From: Schizophyllum amplum
Taxonomy: Eukaryota; Basidiomycota; Agaricomycetes; Agaricales; Schizophyllaceae
Reading direction: 5' to 3'
Assembly: GCA_007026445.1 (NCBI GenBank)
Contig: VDMD01000018.1
Span: forward strand, 493,240-557,239
Length of the DNA stretch: 64,000 nucleotides
The position numbers and the translations under genes are program-made. The notes beneath the pieces were generated by a model. That model was not told the DNA's origin and did no database searches. It was given only the letters and a program-made list of their open reading frames with translations. Positions 28,939 through 41,600 of this stretch are shown here, piece by piece; position 1 is the first letter of the stretch; each line of letters starts with the position of its first letter.

Positions 28939-31900
28939 ATGTCTTCGTGTCCTGATACGCTTGGCGATGCCGCTCGCGCCGCCGCCATGCCCTATCGCAC
29001 ACCTGTTTCCGCCGGGATGCCGTTGCGCCATCGCGCCGCGCCGCCTCGCTCTTTTGACGACCCCGCCTTTGCCGATTCTCCGCCGTTGGACTCTCCGACC
29101 GAGGGCGTCCTCATCTCTCTCACGCCGGACCACAGCTTGTCCTCCATGTCCCTCCAGAACGCGTCCTCCGTGCCACCCGCTCCCGATCGGCCCTTCGGCT
29201 TCACTGCATCCTCGCCCTTGTCCTCTCGCTCCGTCACACCGGCGGACGCCCTCCAACGCCCATACTCTGCGCATCCTCCGGCGTCCTGGACCCATCCGGC
29301 TGCCTCGAGGTTACCGACTCCCCCCGCTTTCCTGACTGGTCCGAATGCTCAGCCCCTTCCCCCGCGTACTGTACACTCTTCTCCTGTTCCCTTTGCATAC
29401 GAGCCTCTGCGCCGGCCAACTCCGGTGTATGCTTCCCATCCGTCTCCCGCTCTAGTTTTGCCCCAACATACCCAAGATCCATGTTTTTCCGCGCATACAC
29501 CCACTCTTCACGCGCATATATCCCCTCATATTGCATATATTGATCCTCAAACGCAGTACATACCTTCTCAGACGACGGGAGTTGCGCCGGCGCAGGAGGG
29601 GGCTTTCCCTCTGCCTGTGCCACAATACCCGCCGGCTGCTGGTCCTGTTTTTTCGAATCCTTTTCCATCTTTCGCGCCGCATATGTTCCCTTCGTTTGCG
29701 CCCTACGCTTACTCCTCTCCGTATCCTTCGCACATGCCGGGTTTCTCTGCGCCTTACGCGTTTCCTGCCTCTTTCCCGAACCTTGTTCCCGTGCAGCAGT
29801 CAGCACCGTCTTCGATGACAGTTGCTCCTGCAGCTCCGGGTCCTCAGGTGCATGCTCACGCAGCGCCTGTGGGGCCCCCGGCAGCCGATCCTCAGGGTGT
29901 TGACGCATACGCGGCAGCCCTCTTTGGGAATGCACCGGGCGAGTTCATTGCTCCTTATGACCCTGCCACCGTTGACCCTTCCCATTTCGCTCATGATCGC
30001 AATTCGACCTACTCCGTTTACACTGTCTACGGTGACCCTAAATACAAACTCCCTACGATACCGGGGCTGACGCATGTTCCACTCCTGAAGGACCGGGAGT
30101 CCTTTCCTCTCTGGCACGCCGCGATCACGGACACCATCAAAGCGACCTCACCGGTTCTGTTCCGTCACCTCGTGGCGGTCGCCCCATCCCATCTCGGCGC
30201 GCGGTCCACCTCGCGAGATTGCGGTGCCTCTGCGTCCTCCCCCACAGTCTCGGCTGGACACCCGCTTCGACCAACATGTCTCTACTGTCTGGTGGCGTTC
30301 GGATGCCGTTGTGCTCTCTATGCTCCGCCAACGTATCGGTCCCGCCGTGCGTATCAGCGTGACCAAGGCCGACGACGCGGACGACAACCCCACCGCACTG
30401 GAATTCTACACCGCCATCCGCACTTGGTACGGCTCTGGCAACGCTATCACTATCAGCCACGTCAGTGAGCGCCTCCCGCTCATTGTCCCGCGCTCCCCGA
30501 ACCCAGCGGACATGTCCGCTTTCCTGGAGTCCTTCCGTGCTGGTATTGACGCGATCACTCAAGCTGCTGGTAGCGCATCCCTCGCTCGCCAGTACATGTC
30601 CGACACGCGCGCTAGTATCATACTCGCTGGCGCTATCCCTACGGTCGGCCTTTGGGCGCCGTTTGTGGCGCGTATTTTGGGCGCTGTCAACTCTCCGACC
30701 GGTGCTCTACCTATCCTCTCTCTGCTGGACGAAGCGCGCGACATCACCCTTTCGCCTACGTCCCGCTACGTGCCGCCCCACGCCCGTGATCGTCGCCCTC
30801 CCCATGCTATGTCTATGTCCGCGGCAGCCGCGAACGCCACCGCCGCCACACCCTCACCTGCGTCTGGCTCGCCCGCCACCGACACTGCTCGTATCGGTCA
30901 ATATCGCCCTCGCATGCCTGACCACAACGCGCCGCGCACCGCCGCGCCCGGCTCTAGGCCGTCTCGCCCACAGCAGGCATATGTCGCCGCAGCTCCTGTC
31001 GACACCTTCAACCTGGTCCCTGGTGGCGGTGGAGATTGCGATGGTGGTCCTGTACCCATACCAGACTACGCTCCCTCTGCGGACGATGTAGCGCAGTCTG
31101 AGGTAGACAGTCTTGGCAATGGCACCTCTTACAACGCGTATCCCACGCCTCGGGCGTTTGCGATGTTCGGCGATGTCCCGTTCGGTGACAAAGATGGTAT
31201 TGTTGAGCTTGCTGGTCACTTCGCTCTCATATCCTTCCTCGCCGGTCTCGGTCTACTCGACTCTGGCTGCACTGCTCACCTCGTACGCGACCGCGCCCTG
31301 TTCTTCGACTACGCCGCCATCGATGACATGCATGTCGCCACGGCCTCTGTCGGGAGTTCCCTGTCGATTCGAGGCAAAGGCTCTGTTCGCTCGCGTGTAC
31401 TCTGCGACGACGGTGTCTGGCGCGAGGTCATCTGGCGGGATGTCTTCCATGCGCCTGACTGCCCAACCAATCTGATCTCGATTGGACAAATGTGTGAGCA
31501 TGGCTTCTCATTCAACTGGGAGAAGGATCTACGTGTCACTTTCCCCGCCCGTCCTGGCTCGTCTTCGCGCCCTACGTCGACTGCGACTCGCCATGGACGT
31601 CGAATTTCTCCCTCCCCATGCGACGCCCCAGGCTCTGGCTCCCGTTGCGCCTGCTCATTTCGTTGCGCCTGTGTTCACGAAACCTGTGGAGGACCAGGAA
31701 TTGTGGCACGAGCGTTTCGGACACGCCGGCTGGGACGCTACGCGCAAGATGTTCAGTCAACCTTTCGCCACTGGCGTGAAGGTCGTCGGCCCTCATTCTG
31801 GTGCAACACCGCGCTGCATTGCTTGTCTGGAGGGCAAGCAACAGCGCCCACCGTTTGCCTGCCCCATGAACCGCGCATCCCTGCCTAACGAGCTTATTCA

Positions 31901-34781
31901 CTACGATAGCTCGGGACCCTTTGCACCCTCATTCAGCCGCAAGATCCACTCGTATATCGTGCTCGACAACTGCACGCAATGGGGCGAATCTCATGGTCTA
32001 CGCACTCGCGACGACGTCTTCGCCATTCTTCAAGCTCTTATTCCTCGCTGGGAACGCCAGACCGGTCACCCCGTCAAGGCCGCTCGCAGCGACTGCGCGA
32101 AGGAGTTTGTTGAGGGAAACGTCGCACGCTGGCTCGCGTCGAAGGGCATTGTGATGGAGAAAACGGCGCCGTACATCCACGAGCAGAATGGCAAAATCGA
32201 GAGGTATATTCGCACTCTCGAGGACATGATGCTCACATTACTCGCCGCATCCAAGCTCCCGTTCATCTTCTGGCTCGATGCATGGCTCTGTGCTCAATAT
32301 CTACGTAATCGACTACCGACTGCAGCGCTACCGAATGGAATAACGCCCTACGAAGCTCGACATGGCAAGAAACCCGACCTTTCGCACCTGCGCGTGTTCG
32401 TCTGCCGTTGCTGGTTTTGGATTCCCGCCGAGAAGATGGTGAAGGGTGGTCGGAAGATGAAGGAAGGTGTGTTCGTTGGATACGAGGAGCACCGCAAGGG
32501 ATACCTTGTTCGCGAGGTCCCTCATGGCCAGTTGCACTTCGTGCACGAGGCGGTATTCGACGAGAAGACCCCAGGGTCTTTGCGTCGGAGTTCGGGCAGC
32601 ACACCGGTCGTCGCTTCCACTCCCTCTGGGGGTGTGTCAGCTCCGGATGTCCTGTCCGTCCCTTCTGGGGGTGATACCGTGTCCGGCGACCCTGCTGCTC
32701 CCTCTGGGGGTGTCATGGTCGAGCACGATGCCGTCGCTGCTGGCGACGATGCCGCGGTTACGGGTCCCGCTGCCTCTCCCTCGTTGGAGGGGGGCCGTCC
32801 GGTACGCGATGCTAGGGTTCTGCGCCCGCGCGATACTCTGCGCCAAACCGTCAAGGGTCAAGCCTATGTCGACCAACTCCGGGCTCGGACGTCTCGCTCT
32901 GTTGCTCGCGCCGCCTCTCAGCAGCATGTCTCCGCCGCGCTTGTCGCCGCCGCCCTGCCCAACGACGTGCTCTACGATTTCGCCGGTCTGTGCGATTTTG
33001 ATACCATCCGCGACCTGTCCGATGTCGGAGTCTCGTTAGGTGACCACGAACACGAGATCTACGAAGCTCATGCGGCCTACTCAGCTATCCGTCCTGCCAT
33101 CTCGCCCTCGTACGATTTGAAGCGCGCTCCTCGCACGCTCACGGAGGCGATGCGCCGACCCGACCGCCAAGTCTGGTGGGACGCCTGCTGCCGCGAAGTC
33201 ACCAGCATCAATGAGAAGAAGGTCTTCTCACCTGAGCCACTCCCGTCGACTTCCCGCGCCCTGCCTCTCCAGTGGGTCTTCACCTGGAAAGCCGACCCGG
33301 TCTCCGGGAATCCTTGTCACCTAGCCAAAGCCCGGATCGTCGCTGGTGGGAACTTTCAGCGCCCAGGAGAATATGGTGATACCTATGCACCAGTCGTCCG
33401 GACGACCAGCGTTCGTGTCATGGGCGCCTACGCCGCGCAGCGAAATTGGCTACTCCTCCAGTTCGACGTCGCCACCGCATTCCTCAACGGTATCCTCGCC
33501 GACCTCGTGTACTGCAAACAGATCCCTGGCTTTCCGCTGGACGACCCCGCTCACGCTCTCCGCGCAGTCAAGTCGATCTACGGTCTGAAGCAATCTGCGC
33601 GCGAGTGGTACAAGGTCCTACGTGCGGTACTCGAGTCTATCGGTATGACAGTGTGCGACGTCGACCACGCAGTCTTCATCGGCTACTGGACTACTCCTCC
33701 CGATTCGTCCATCCCTATGCCGGCCGTCGGTCCTCTGTGTTGCATCATGGCGGTACACGTGGACGACGGATTGAGCGCCACGAACTCAGCGCCACTGTAC
33801 CAGTGGATTATCAGCAAATGTCGTGAACATTTCCAGCTGAAGGATCTCGGTGAGGTCGATGTCTTCCTAGGCATGAAGTTTCGACGCGACCGCCTCAATC
33901 GGCGCCTCTGGATCTCCATGGAGACCTTCATTGCTGACCTACTCGAGTCCAACAACATGACCGAATGCACTGGCCACGACGTACCACTTATCATGCAACC
34001 CTCGGACGCGCGCCCACTTCCAGACGAATTTCCTCACCTCACAGACCTACAAGTTCGCACTGAGTACCAACGCCTCGTCGGGAGTTTCAACTGGCTGGCT
34101 ATGACTGCTCGCCCGGACCTTGCATACACGGCTACTGCTCTCGGCCAGTTCAACTCGAACCCGTTGCGCGGTCAGCTTCGCCTAGCAAAAGGAGTCCTCC
34201 GATATCTCAGGAAGACACAATACCTGGCGCTCAAATTCGACTCCGCGGCGGACACGACGGTCGTCATTGATTCATCTATTCCCCCCTCCGATAACACGCT
34301 AAAAGAACAAGCCATCGGGTACAGCGACGCCGACTGGGCCTCCGACTCCGCAACCCGACGAAGTATCTCCGGCTACGCGGTGTTTATGTACGGCGGACTC
34401 GTCTCCTGGTCGGCCGTCAAACAGAAAGCTGTTGCGCTCTCGTCTACGGAGGCCGAATACACCGCCATGTCGCACATTCTCCGCGAGGCTCTCTGGATCC
34501 GCCTCTTTGCTCACTCGACTCGTCTTCCTCTGCCTCGCCCCTTTCCCCTTCGTGTCGATAACCGTAGTGCTCTTTGTCTCTCCCAAGGCGAAGGCACGAC
34601 GACTCGCACCAAGCACATTGACGTTAAGTACCATTTCATACGCAACTACATTACCGACGGCTCCATCTCCCCCTCTTGGATTCCTACAGACGAGATGGTT
34701 GCTGATATATTTACGAAACCTCTTCCCCCTACCACCCACCTGAAACACTGCAAGTCCCTTGGACTAATACCGCTTCGCTGA
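28939..34781 (+). pseudogene. gag-pol: Copia-2 Gag-Pol with two frame changes
   Basis: The start ATG is 28939. The first frame (to about 30200) is a Pro-rich N-terminus followed by a gag segment (DRESFPLWHAAI). The second frame (about 30200-31570) continues gag (FDQHVSTVWWRSDAVVLSML) and has the protease LLDSGCTAHLVRD. The third frame (about 31590-34781) has integrase (HERFGHAGWD, CIACLEGKQ, RSDCAKEFV, PYIHEQNGKIERY), RT (LLLQFDVATAFLNG; AVHVDDGLS at about 33750) and RNase H (SSTEAEYTAMSH, TKHIDVKYHFIRNY). The RT signature reads HVDD where YVDD is usual. No CCHC knuckle was seen in gag. Both changes are +1 in frame, so either the copy is dead or bases are wrong in the assembly. Confidence 0.9.
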
Positions 34782-34789
34782 TGGGGGTG
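34779..34789 (+). promoter_or_regulatory. Polypurine tract of copia-2
   Basis: TGATGGGGGTG, overlapping the pol stop codon, lies immediately before the 3' LTR. Confidence 0.6.
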
Positions 34790-34863
34790 TGTTAACATAC
34801 ATACGGACCTATACACGAACACGTGACTTTGACCATTATATACTCGCTTCCGCATTCGCATTA

Positions 34864-35225
34864 CTGGACTGTTTCGACCGTAGCTTCACGTCACGCATCA
34901 CACCGACCCTTGAAGTGAAGCTATCCGCCGAGCGTCACGCATCACGACCGGCCGCGAAGTCCGCGACGGGTCGTCGAAATAGTCACATTTTTGCTTGACT
35001 TTATCCTATTTTTTTTTCTTGGGCCTTTTTAAGCGTATTTTGTGGCACGGGCTGCATGTTTCAAGCCTAAAAACTAAGCAAAAGGCTGCTACATCAACGA
35101 AAATCCTTGATTTATGAAGTTGAACTTCGAACCGTCACGCCGAGCCGGCGCCCATGAAGGCGTCGTTGGGTAGCTTCAGACCGTCACGCATCACAGGCGG
35201 TGAAGGTACGGTCGAAACAGTCCAG
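34864..35225. mobile_element. Tc1/mariner-like MITE (362 bp) in the copia-2 3' LTR
   Basis: The ends CTGGACTGTTTCGACCGTA and the exact complement form TIRs of about 26 bp with one mismatch. TA flanks both sides (34862-34863, 35226-35227) and excision would restore the LTR sequence of the 5' copy, proving a TA duplication. The interior holds several CGTCACGCATCAC echoes. The TA target suggests the Tc1/mariner (Stowaway-like) superfamily. It is absent from the 5' LTR, so it inserted after copia-2. Confidence 0.9.
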
Positions 35226-35587
35226 TACCTCAGTCGTTCTTTCCCTCTTACCAGACGGCTGAGGTATGTGCATATTCACCTAGACCACTGTAGTTACTGA
35301 CTCATAGTCTAGACCTACGTGCTATAGGTGAATCTAGTCGTTCTTTCCCTCTTACCAGACGGCTGAGACCTACGTGCTATAGACTGAGATTACAGGGCAC
35401 ACTATACATTTATAGCACCTATGCTACCTACGCAGTGCTATGTAGTGTTGTGGCATTTTTCAGATACTCTTATAAGCTTTACATAGATCTCTTTTCTAAT
35501 GAGCTATTATATATACAGCCCCTGCAGTACAAAAAGCATCTTTCTAGGCACTCTATCACTGAGCGCTGAGCAGAAAAGATACACCCT

Positions 35588-38500
35588 TCATTTGAATGTA
35601 TGTGCCATATTCACCTTCACACCACGCACTTCTGCAGGTGCAGGTGCAGGTGCCCGGAAGTGGGGACCTAGATGTCATGTCAGAAGAGCAGATTTAGGTG
35701 GGGTGACAAATGATAAGAAAGGAGGACAATAGTGGTAGAAAAGGCAGGAGATGCCAATAAGCAAGGCAATAAATGAACGAGCTCCGCACCTTTTTCACCC
35801 TCCCCTGTCTTGCGCTTTTTCTTCTTTGGCTTATCGCCCGCCCCAACAGCTGGTGGTGCCTGTGCATCAAGAATGTTGGGCACGGAGGCAAAGTCGAAGG
35901 TGACGGTTGCACTGTCTGCAACAGTGGATGAAGAGGTTGAGCCTCCTACTGCTGAAGCAGTAGCCCCAACACTGGGGGTGGAGTCAACAGTGGCAGACAG
36001 GTCTGCAGCTGGCCTGCACATAAGAAGTTAGTCAAGGTGAGAAAAGAGATGATGAACCAAAGCAAAAGGAGGAGCAGGAGAACGGCAAGGCGGAGGTAAG
36101 CAAGAGAAAAGCAAGAGATGGGGCTCTGCACATGAAACAACACGCACCCCTTCGTCCGCTTCCTCTTCCGCCGGCCCGCGCCCGCGCCCGCCACGAGCGC
36201 GTCGTCCATGATGGTGGGCGCGGCCTGCGACGGCAAACTCGCCTTTGTTGGCTTCCGGCTTCTGCTCTCTTCTCCCTGTCCGTTCATGTCACCTCTCGGC
36301 TCCAGCGCGTCCTCGCCCTCTACACCCTCCATCTCCGCGCTCTCCATCTCCAGCACCGCGAACGCGTTCCGGTCCGCGTCCGTCAACCCAGTAACGGTCT
36401 TGCGCGTCGAAGTGAATGCCCTCGAGTTGGCAGTTCCCCTGCTCTGTCCGCTCCGCTGCCCGGCAGGCACGAAGGCGTGCTCCGCGGTGGCGGCGGGGTT
36501 CGGAGTCGCCGTACTGCCCGCGTTGAAAGCGCCGGCCTTCACGTCTTGTGAGTTGACAGGGGTCGGCACGCCGATGGGGCCTGGAGCAAGCATCAGCTCC
36601 GTGCGTGAGTTGATGGAGACAACGGAAAGTACTCACCGAGCCCGAAGGACGCATGCACACGCGCGGCGATGGCGGCGAGGGAGGGGCCGGTCCTGAGTGC
36701 GGACGAAGGATCGACGGACGTGATCGAAACACCAGACGCAGCGGACGAAGCATCCTTTGACGCGAAGGTGGCACCAGTCGAGGTTTTCAGCGTGCTGTCA
36801 GACGCCGCGTTCCTATGCAGCGTGCCCCCGAAGAGGGTGCTCGTCGTCGTGCCGGGTACGCTCGTACCCATCGTCGCACCGGACGCGCTGGTCGTCGCAC
36901 CGGGCGCACTCGCACTCGTCCTCGCGGCCGCATCACTGGCGGCGGACGCCGCGACCTCCGGCTTCTTCCCCAGTACGCCGCCAAACAACGAGCTCTGAGC
37001 CTTGGCAGGCGCCCCGCCGAAAATCGAGCTCTGAGCCTTCGCAGGGCCAGCGCCGAACAAAGAGCTCTTCCCCTTCGCAGGCGCGCCACCGAAGAGGGCG
37101 CTCGTGGTCGCTGCGGGTGCCGATGCGCCACCAAACAGAGCACTCGCGGCCACCGAGGGTGCAGGCCCGCTCGCCTCGGCCGCCACATTGTCACCCGTCC
37201 TCGTTGCCATCCCGGCAATGGCTTGCGCCGTGCGCGTCGTAGCACCGGCGTCAACCTCCGCTATAGCAGCAGCGCCATCTTCCGTCATAGCACCGGCCTC
37301 GACTTCCGCTGCAGCAACACCGTTCATTCTCGTCGAGGTCACCGGCACCCACCCCCTCACCGCGCCCTCCACCACACGCACGATCTCGCCCGCGCGCACA
37401 CGGGCCGGACCCGGCAGGGACGCGGGCGCGACGAGGGACGCGAGGGCCGCGTGCGGGGCGGCGGCGGCGAGGGGGGTGAGGGTGGGCTGACCAGCCGTGG
37501 AGGTGGTCGAGGTGACGTCGGAAGTCCCCGACACGGCCGAACTCGATGCCCCCGAAGCGGTAGGGGCGGTGAGCGCGCCAGAGATAGGCGTGAATCCAAC
37601 AGTAGATGCCAACGTCTCGCGCGACGCCCCGTCGAGCCCCGTCATCAGCGCGCGCCACCGGTCCGCGATGATGAGCAGGGCCGAGTTGGGGAGGATGGTG
37701 CTGTTGGGGTCGGGTGTTGGTTAGTTGGTTGCAAGCCGCGACGAGGTCGAATGCGCCGAGATGGAGACATATATACAAGCGAATACCTCTCGCACGCGAC
37801 GCGAACCAATCCCCCCCCCCCCCCCAATCCCCCTCCCAAAACAGCAAGAAGATGAACAGCAAACGACGACAGAAGAGCAACAATCAACCACAAAAGACTA
37901 AGGACAAATGATGACGGAAGAACAACGACGAACACCACATTCGCGGCGGCGAAGGAACCACATTCGCGGCGGCGGAGGAACCACATCCGCGACGGCGGAG
38001 CAACCACATCCGCGGCGGCGGAGGAACCACATCCGAACAATGATCAACAAAAACCACCCACTCACCCAACCCCCTCATCCGCCCCCCTTGCCGCCCCGTC
38101 CCGCCACCTATACAGCGCGAGGAAGACCGCGTGGTCTAAGGAGCCTGTGTCGTGTCGTTAGCCATGTGTCGTGTCATCAGCCAGCCTTCTTGTCGCTCAT
38201 ACTCCCCCCACCCCCTCTCCCACTTCCTTCACCCCTCCCCCCTCCCCCTCCCTCTTCCCATCCCGATCCCCTTCCCTCCCCCTCCTCTCCTACCCCAACC
38301 CCTCCTCTTCCCTTCCCACCCCGCCTCCCCTTCCCTTCCCTCCTCGTTCCACCAATACCCACGCCCAGAGAAAAACACGCACCTTCCTCACCCAACACCG
38401 GCCTATTCATCCTCCGCGCGAGCGCGCGCGCGGCGTGCGGGAGGGTAGCTGTGGGGGAGAAGGGGAAGTGTTAGTGAGTGGTCGTGTTAGTCAGTGGTCG

Positions 38501-39684
38501 TGTTAGTCAGTGGTCGTAAAGGGGGTAAGGAAGGAAGGGTGTAGGGAAGGAGGAGAGGAGGGAGAGGAGAGGAGGGAGGGAGGGAAAGGGGAAGGGAGGG
38601 AGGGCAAAGGAGAGGAGGGAGGGCAAAGAAGAGGAGGGAGGGGGGTAGGAGAAGGGGGGAGGGCAAAGGAAAGAAGGGAGGAACGAGTGGGGGGAGGAGT
38701 GAGGAGGGAGAGAAGAAGGACGAATAGACCGAGGGGCCAAGGGAGGTAGCCGAAGACCGTGCGCATAGGATTGAGTTTGAAAGGAAACCACTCACCCCCC
38801 GTCAACCACCTCGGCGCGCGCAAACACGTCCGCGCGCTGGCCTGCAGTAAGTGTCAGCTTTCTGGTCTTTCGTCTCAGCGTTCTCGTCTCGTCGTGCGAG
38901 CTCTCTCGTCTCGTCGTGCGAGCTCTCTCGCCTCGTCATGCGAGCTTTCTCATCATCGCCCCCGAACGACCCCCATCGTCCATCGACACAAACAACCGCC
39001 ACCGTCCATCGCCCGAATGCCCGACATCGTCCATCGACACAAACGCCCGCCCTCGTCCATCTCCCCGTCAGACGAACAACACCGTCCACCGCCCATCACC
39101 CCAGGCGACCACCATCCCCAACACCCAACACCATCCATCGCCCGAACGCCCACCATCCACCATCCCGCGAACGACCAACACCCAACACCGTCCACTGCCC
39201 CAAACACCCAAACGACCAACACCCATCTCCATCCCCAAACACCAGCACCCACCATCATCACCAGCGCCCACTGCCCCAAACACCAGCACCCACCACCATC
39301 CCCATCGCCCCGGACACCCACCCCCCATCGCCCGTCAGCCAACACCGTCCACCCGTCTATCACATCCGGAGTACGAAAGCCGAAGAGGGGAGGGGTACGA
39401 AAGCCGAAGAGGGAAGACCCGACGCCCGTCTCGAAAATGCCGACTCCACGCTCGCCAAAAGCCCGACTCCACGCTCGCCAAAACCCCGACTCCACGCTCG
39501 CCAAAACCCCGACTCCACGCTCGCCAACCCCCCCCCCAACCCCCTCCCCCCTACCCCCCCAACCCCCCCACACACACACACACGCTCGACAAGCAAACCC
39601 TGACTCCACGCTCGCAAGAACCTGACACCACGCTCGATTAAGAAAACCCACCCACCTCAAAGACCTGCCTGAGCGCTCGCCAAC

Positions 39685-39715
<31 letters not shown>

Positions 39716-41600
39716 ACATGCACGACAAGCAAACCCGGACCCCACGCTCAATCAAGAAAATCCCACCCACCTCAAAGACCTGCCTGAGCGCGCCTTCTGG
39801 CGCCTCCTCACCCGACTCCACCAAAACCTCGATAGCCGTCTCCCCACCATCCTCCCCATGCGGGTCCGCAGCCAGGGTCGGGGGCGCTGGGGAGGTGGGC
39901 GGGTTAGCGAGAGATGGAAGGTGGGCGGGGTTAGCGAGAGATGGAAGATGGGCGGGTTAGCAAAAGTGAAGAGTTGTGAAAAGGGAAGGAGGAAGAAGAA
40001 GAGAGAAGGAGGAAGGAGAAGAGGGAATGAGGAAGGAGAAAGGAGAAGAGGGAAGGAGGAATGAGAAGAGGGAAGGAGAAGAGGGAAGGAGGAAGGAGAA
40101 GAGGGAAGGAGGAATGAGAAGAGGGAAGGAGAAGAGGGAAGGAGGAAGGAGAAGAGGGAAGGAGAAGAGGGAAGGAGAAGAGGGAAGGAAAAAGGAGAAG
40201 AGGGAAAGAGAAATGAGAAGAGCAGGCCCGAGTGAACGAAACGCGATGCTAACAAAATCCGATGGGACTCGCGAACGACAAAGGACACCGCGAACGACAA
40301 CGGCCGGGTAGCATAGGAAGAAGATGAGGGAGAACAGAGGGAAAAGAGAACAAATGGCACTCACCATCCGCCAACAAGCCCTTCAGCACGTCGTATATGA
40401 ACGGCAAAAAGTGGGTATCCGATCGGGCGTAGCTGAGGAGGGGCGGGGGGAGGGGGCTGGGACGAGAGGTCAGTTTGCGGCAGTGGTTCGACCACGGCCA
40501 CTCACCGGACGCGCCAATCACTCCTCGCGAGGCGCTTATCCGCGTCGTAGTCGCAGTACGTTTTGAGTAGGTGGCCTAGCGACAAAGGCGGTGCCGGCCT
40601 TCCTTCTGCCGCCGCCAGCGCTCCCAAAGCGCGTGCAGCGTGGTAGGTATCGAACATGCCCACGACATGAACGTTGAAGTTTTCCGCGAGCCAGGGAATG
40701 TCGGAGGCTGCGCCGTGGAAGACCTGGGGCGAGTGAGCGAGAGGGAGAAACGATGGCGCTAAAGCTAACCTTGATGATATGGGCGTCTGTCGTAAACTCG
40801 TTGAGCGCGGTGAGGTGATGGCGGAGGGCGAGGGCGTCGACGAGGTAGTCTGCCTGCTCGGCGGGTGCATTCCCGTCCAGCGCGCGGACACGGACCGTCA
40901 ACTGCATGAGACAGACAAAGCCGCGGTAAGAGTGGGCCGAGTGATGCTCGAGGTCGATGGCGAGGAGGAGTTCGCGGTCGGGGAGTGATGCGTAGTTGCG
41001 CAGGCGGCCGAGCAGGGCGTCGAGGGCGTCGGGGGTGGTGATCATGTCGACGGACACGTTGTGGAAGGAGGGCGGGTCTGTGGGGAGGGGGGCGATGTTG
41101 GGGGCGGTGGACGCGGTGTCCTTGGGATGGACGGGCTCCTGTGGCTGGAATGCTTGCGTTGGGAGCACGAGCCGGGTGAGGCTGCTTTTGCAGGGATGTG
41201 TGCGGTCGTCGTAGGCAAAGGGGACGTCGCGATTGTCCGGGTCTGGGTTGGGCATGATGCGCGTAGGGACCGGCGCAGGCGCGACTGCGATCTGGGGCAG
41301 CTTCTTTTTGCCGGTCAGCACGTCGAGCGTATCGTCCGCGCCCTCGAGCAGCCAGTCGACGGTGTCGACGACCTGCTTAAAATCCGCTGGGTCGGCGGGT
41401 GCGGCTGGTCTTGCGAGAGCGAGCAGCCTAGCAAGCAGAGTATGTACTCTGTCGCTGACATCGTCGAGGTCGTCGCCGAGGTCGTCGTCGATGGTCCGAT
41501 GAAAGGCAATGTCCCTGGGCAGCGCGGCCGCGAGACGTGTGCTGTTGAGCGCGAGCTGGTCGAGGGCCATGACGGTTAGACGCCCGATCAACCCGATCAT
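35588..41600 (-). CDS. RRP6: RRP6-like nuclear exosome 3'-5' exoribonuclease
   Basis: Catalytic subunit of the nuclear RNA exosome. About eleven exons: 41600-40770, 40724-40506, 40432-40365, 39886-39780, 38841-38796, 38448-38383, 38135-38066, 37700-36637, 36580-36148, 36013-35790, 35667-35588 (the last one tentative). All junctions keep phase. The first 110 residues resemble the PMC2NT domain. The DEDD-y exonuclease follows: D216 and E218 in AIDLEHHS, then VFHGAASDIPWL, then YARSDTHFL with the Tyr and last Asp. A divergent HRDC domain spans exons 6-8 (ALARRMNRPVLG, VFLALYRWRDGAARGADEG, TILPNSALLIIADRW). The C-terminus is Ala/Ser/Thr-rich with SLFGG repeats and basic clusters (RRKRKRTKG, KPKKKKRKTG) that could be nuclear signals. 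Introns 3, 4, 5 and 7 are 350-940 bp and full of simple repeats. Confidence 0.85.
37935..38037. repeat. Minisatellite in RRP6 intron 7
   Basis: About four tandem copies of a 23-bp unit with core AACCACATCCGCGGCGGCGG lie within the intron 37701-38065. Confidence 0.75.
38510..38740. repeat. Polypurine tract in RRP6 intron 5
   Basis: About 230 bp almost entirely of A and G on the plus strand (GGAGGGAGGGCAAAGGAGAG-like units), preceded by GTGGTCGTGTTAGTCA repeats. On the gene strand this is a pyrimidine tract inside the intron 38449-38795. Confidence 0.8.
38975..39720. repeat. Expanded C-rich repeats in RRP6 intron 4
   Basis: The 938-bp intron (38842-39779) holds degenerate CCCGAACGCCCACCATC-type units, tandem copies of a 23-bp unit with core CTCGCCAAAACCCCGACTCC (about 39455-39530), two CA runs (about 39571 and 39705), and a duplicated segment of about 45 bp (39633-39678 and 39748-39793). 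The second copy of that segment spans the splice donor. Confidence 0.75.
39975..40230. repeat. Polypurine tract in RRP6 intron 3
   Basis: About 255 bp of GAAGAGGGAAGGAGGAAGGA-type units on the plus strand, inside the intron 39887-40364. Confidence 0.85.

Larger units (their letters stand above)
28617..35394 (+). mobile_element. Ty1/copia retrotransposon (copia-2)
   Basis: The 5' LTR (28617-28857, 241 bp) and 3' LTR (34790-35394, 241 bp once a 362-bp MITE and one TA are removed) are flanked by a perfect 5-bp duplication GGGCA (28612-28616, 35395-35399). The LTR runs TGTTAACATA to GATTACA and holds a tandem duplication of a CGTTCTTTCCCTCTTACCAG unit. The internal order is PBS, gag, protease, integrase, RT, RNase H, polypurine tract. 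Two frame changes break the coding region. It lies about 190 bp beyond the stop codon of the RRP6-like gene. Confidence 0.93.

Noticed and set aside
36148..37700. FG-nucleoporin gene suggested by SLFGG repeats
   Set aside because: The exon begins with the second half of an HRDC domain and continues in phase from the DEDD-y exonuclease exons, so it is the C-terminal region of the RRP6-like protein.
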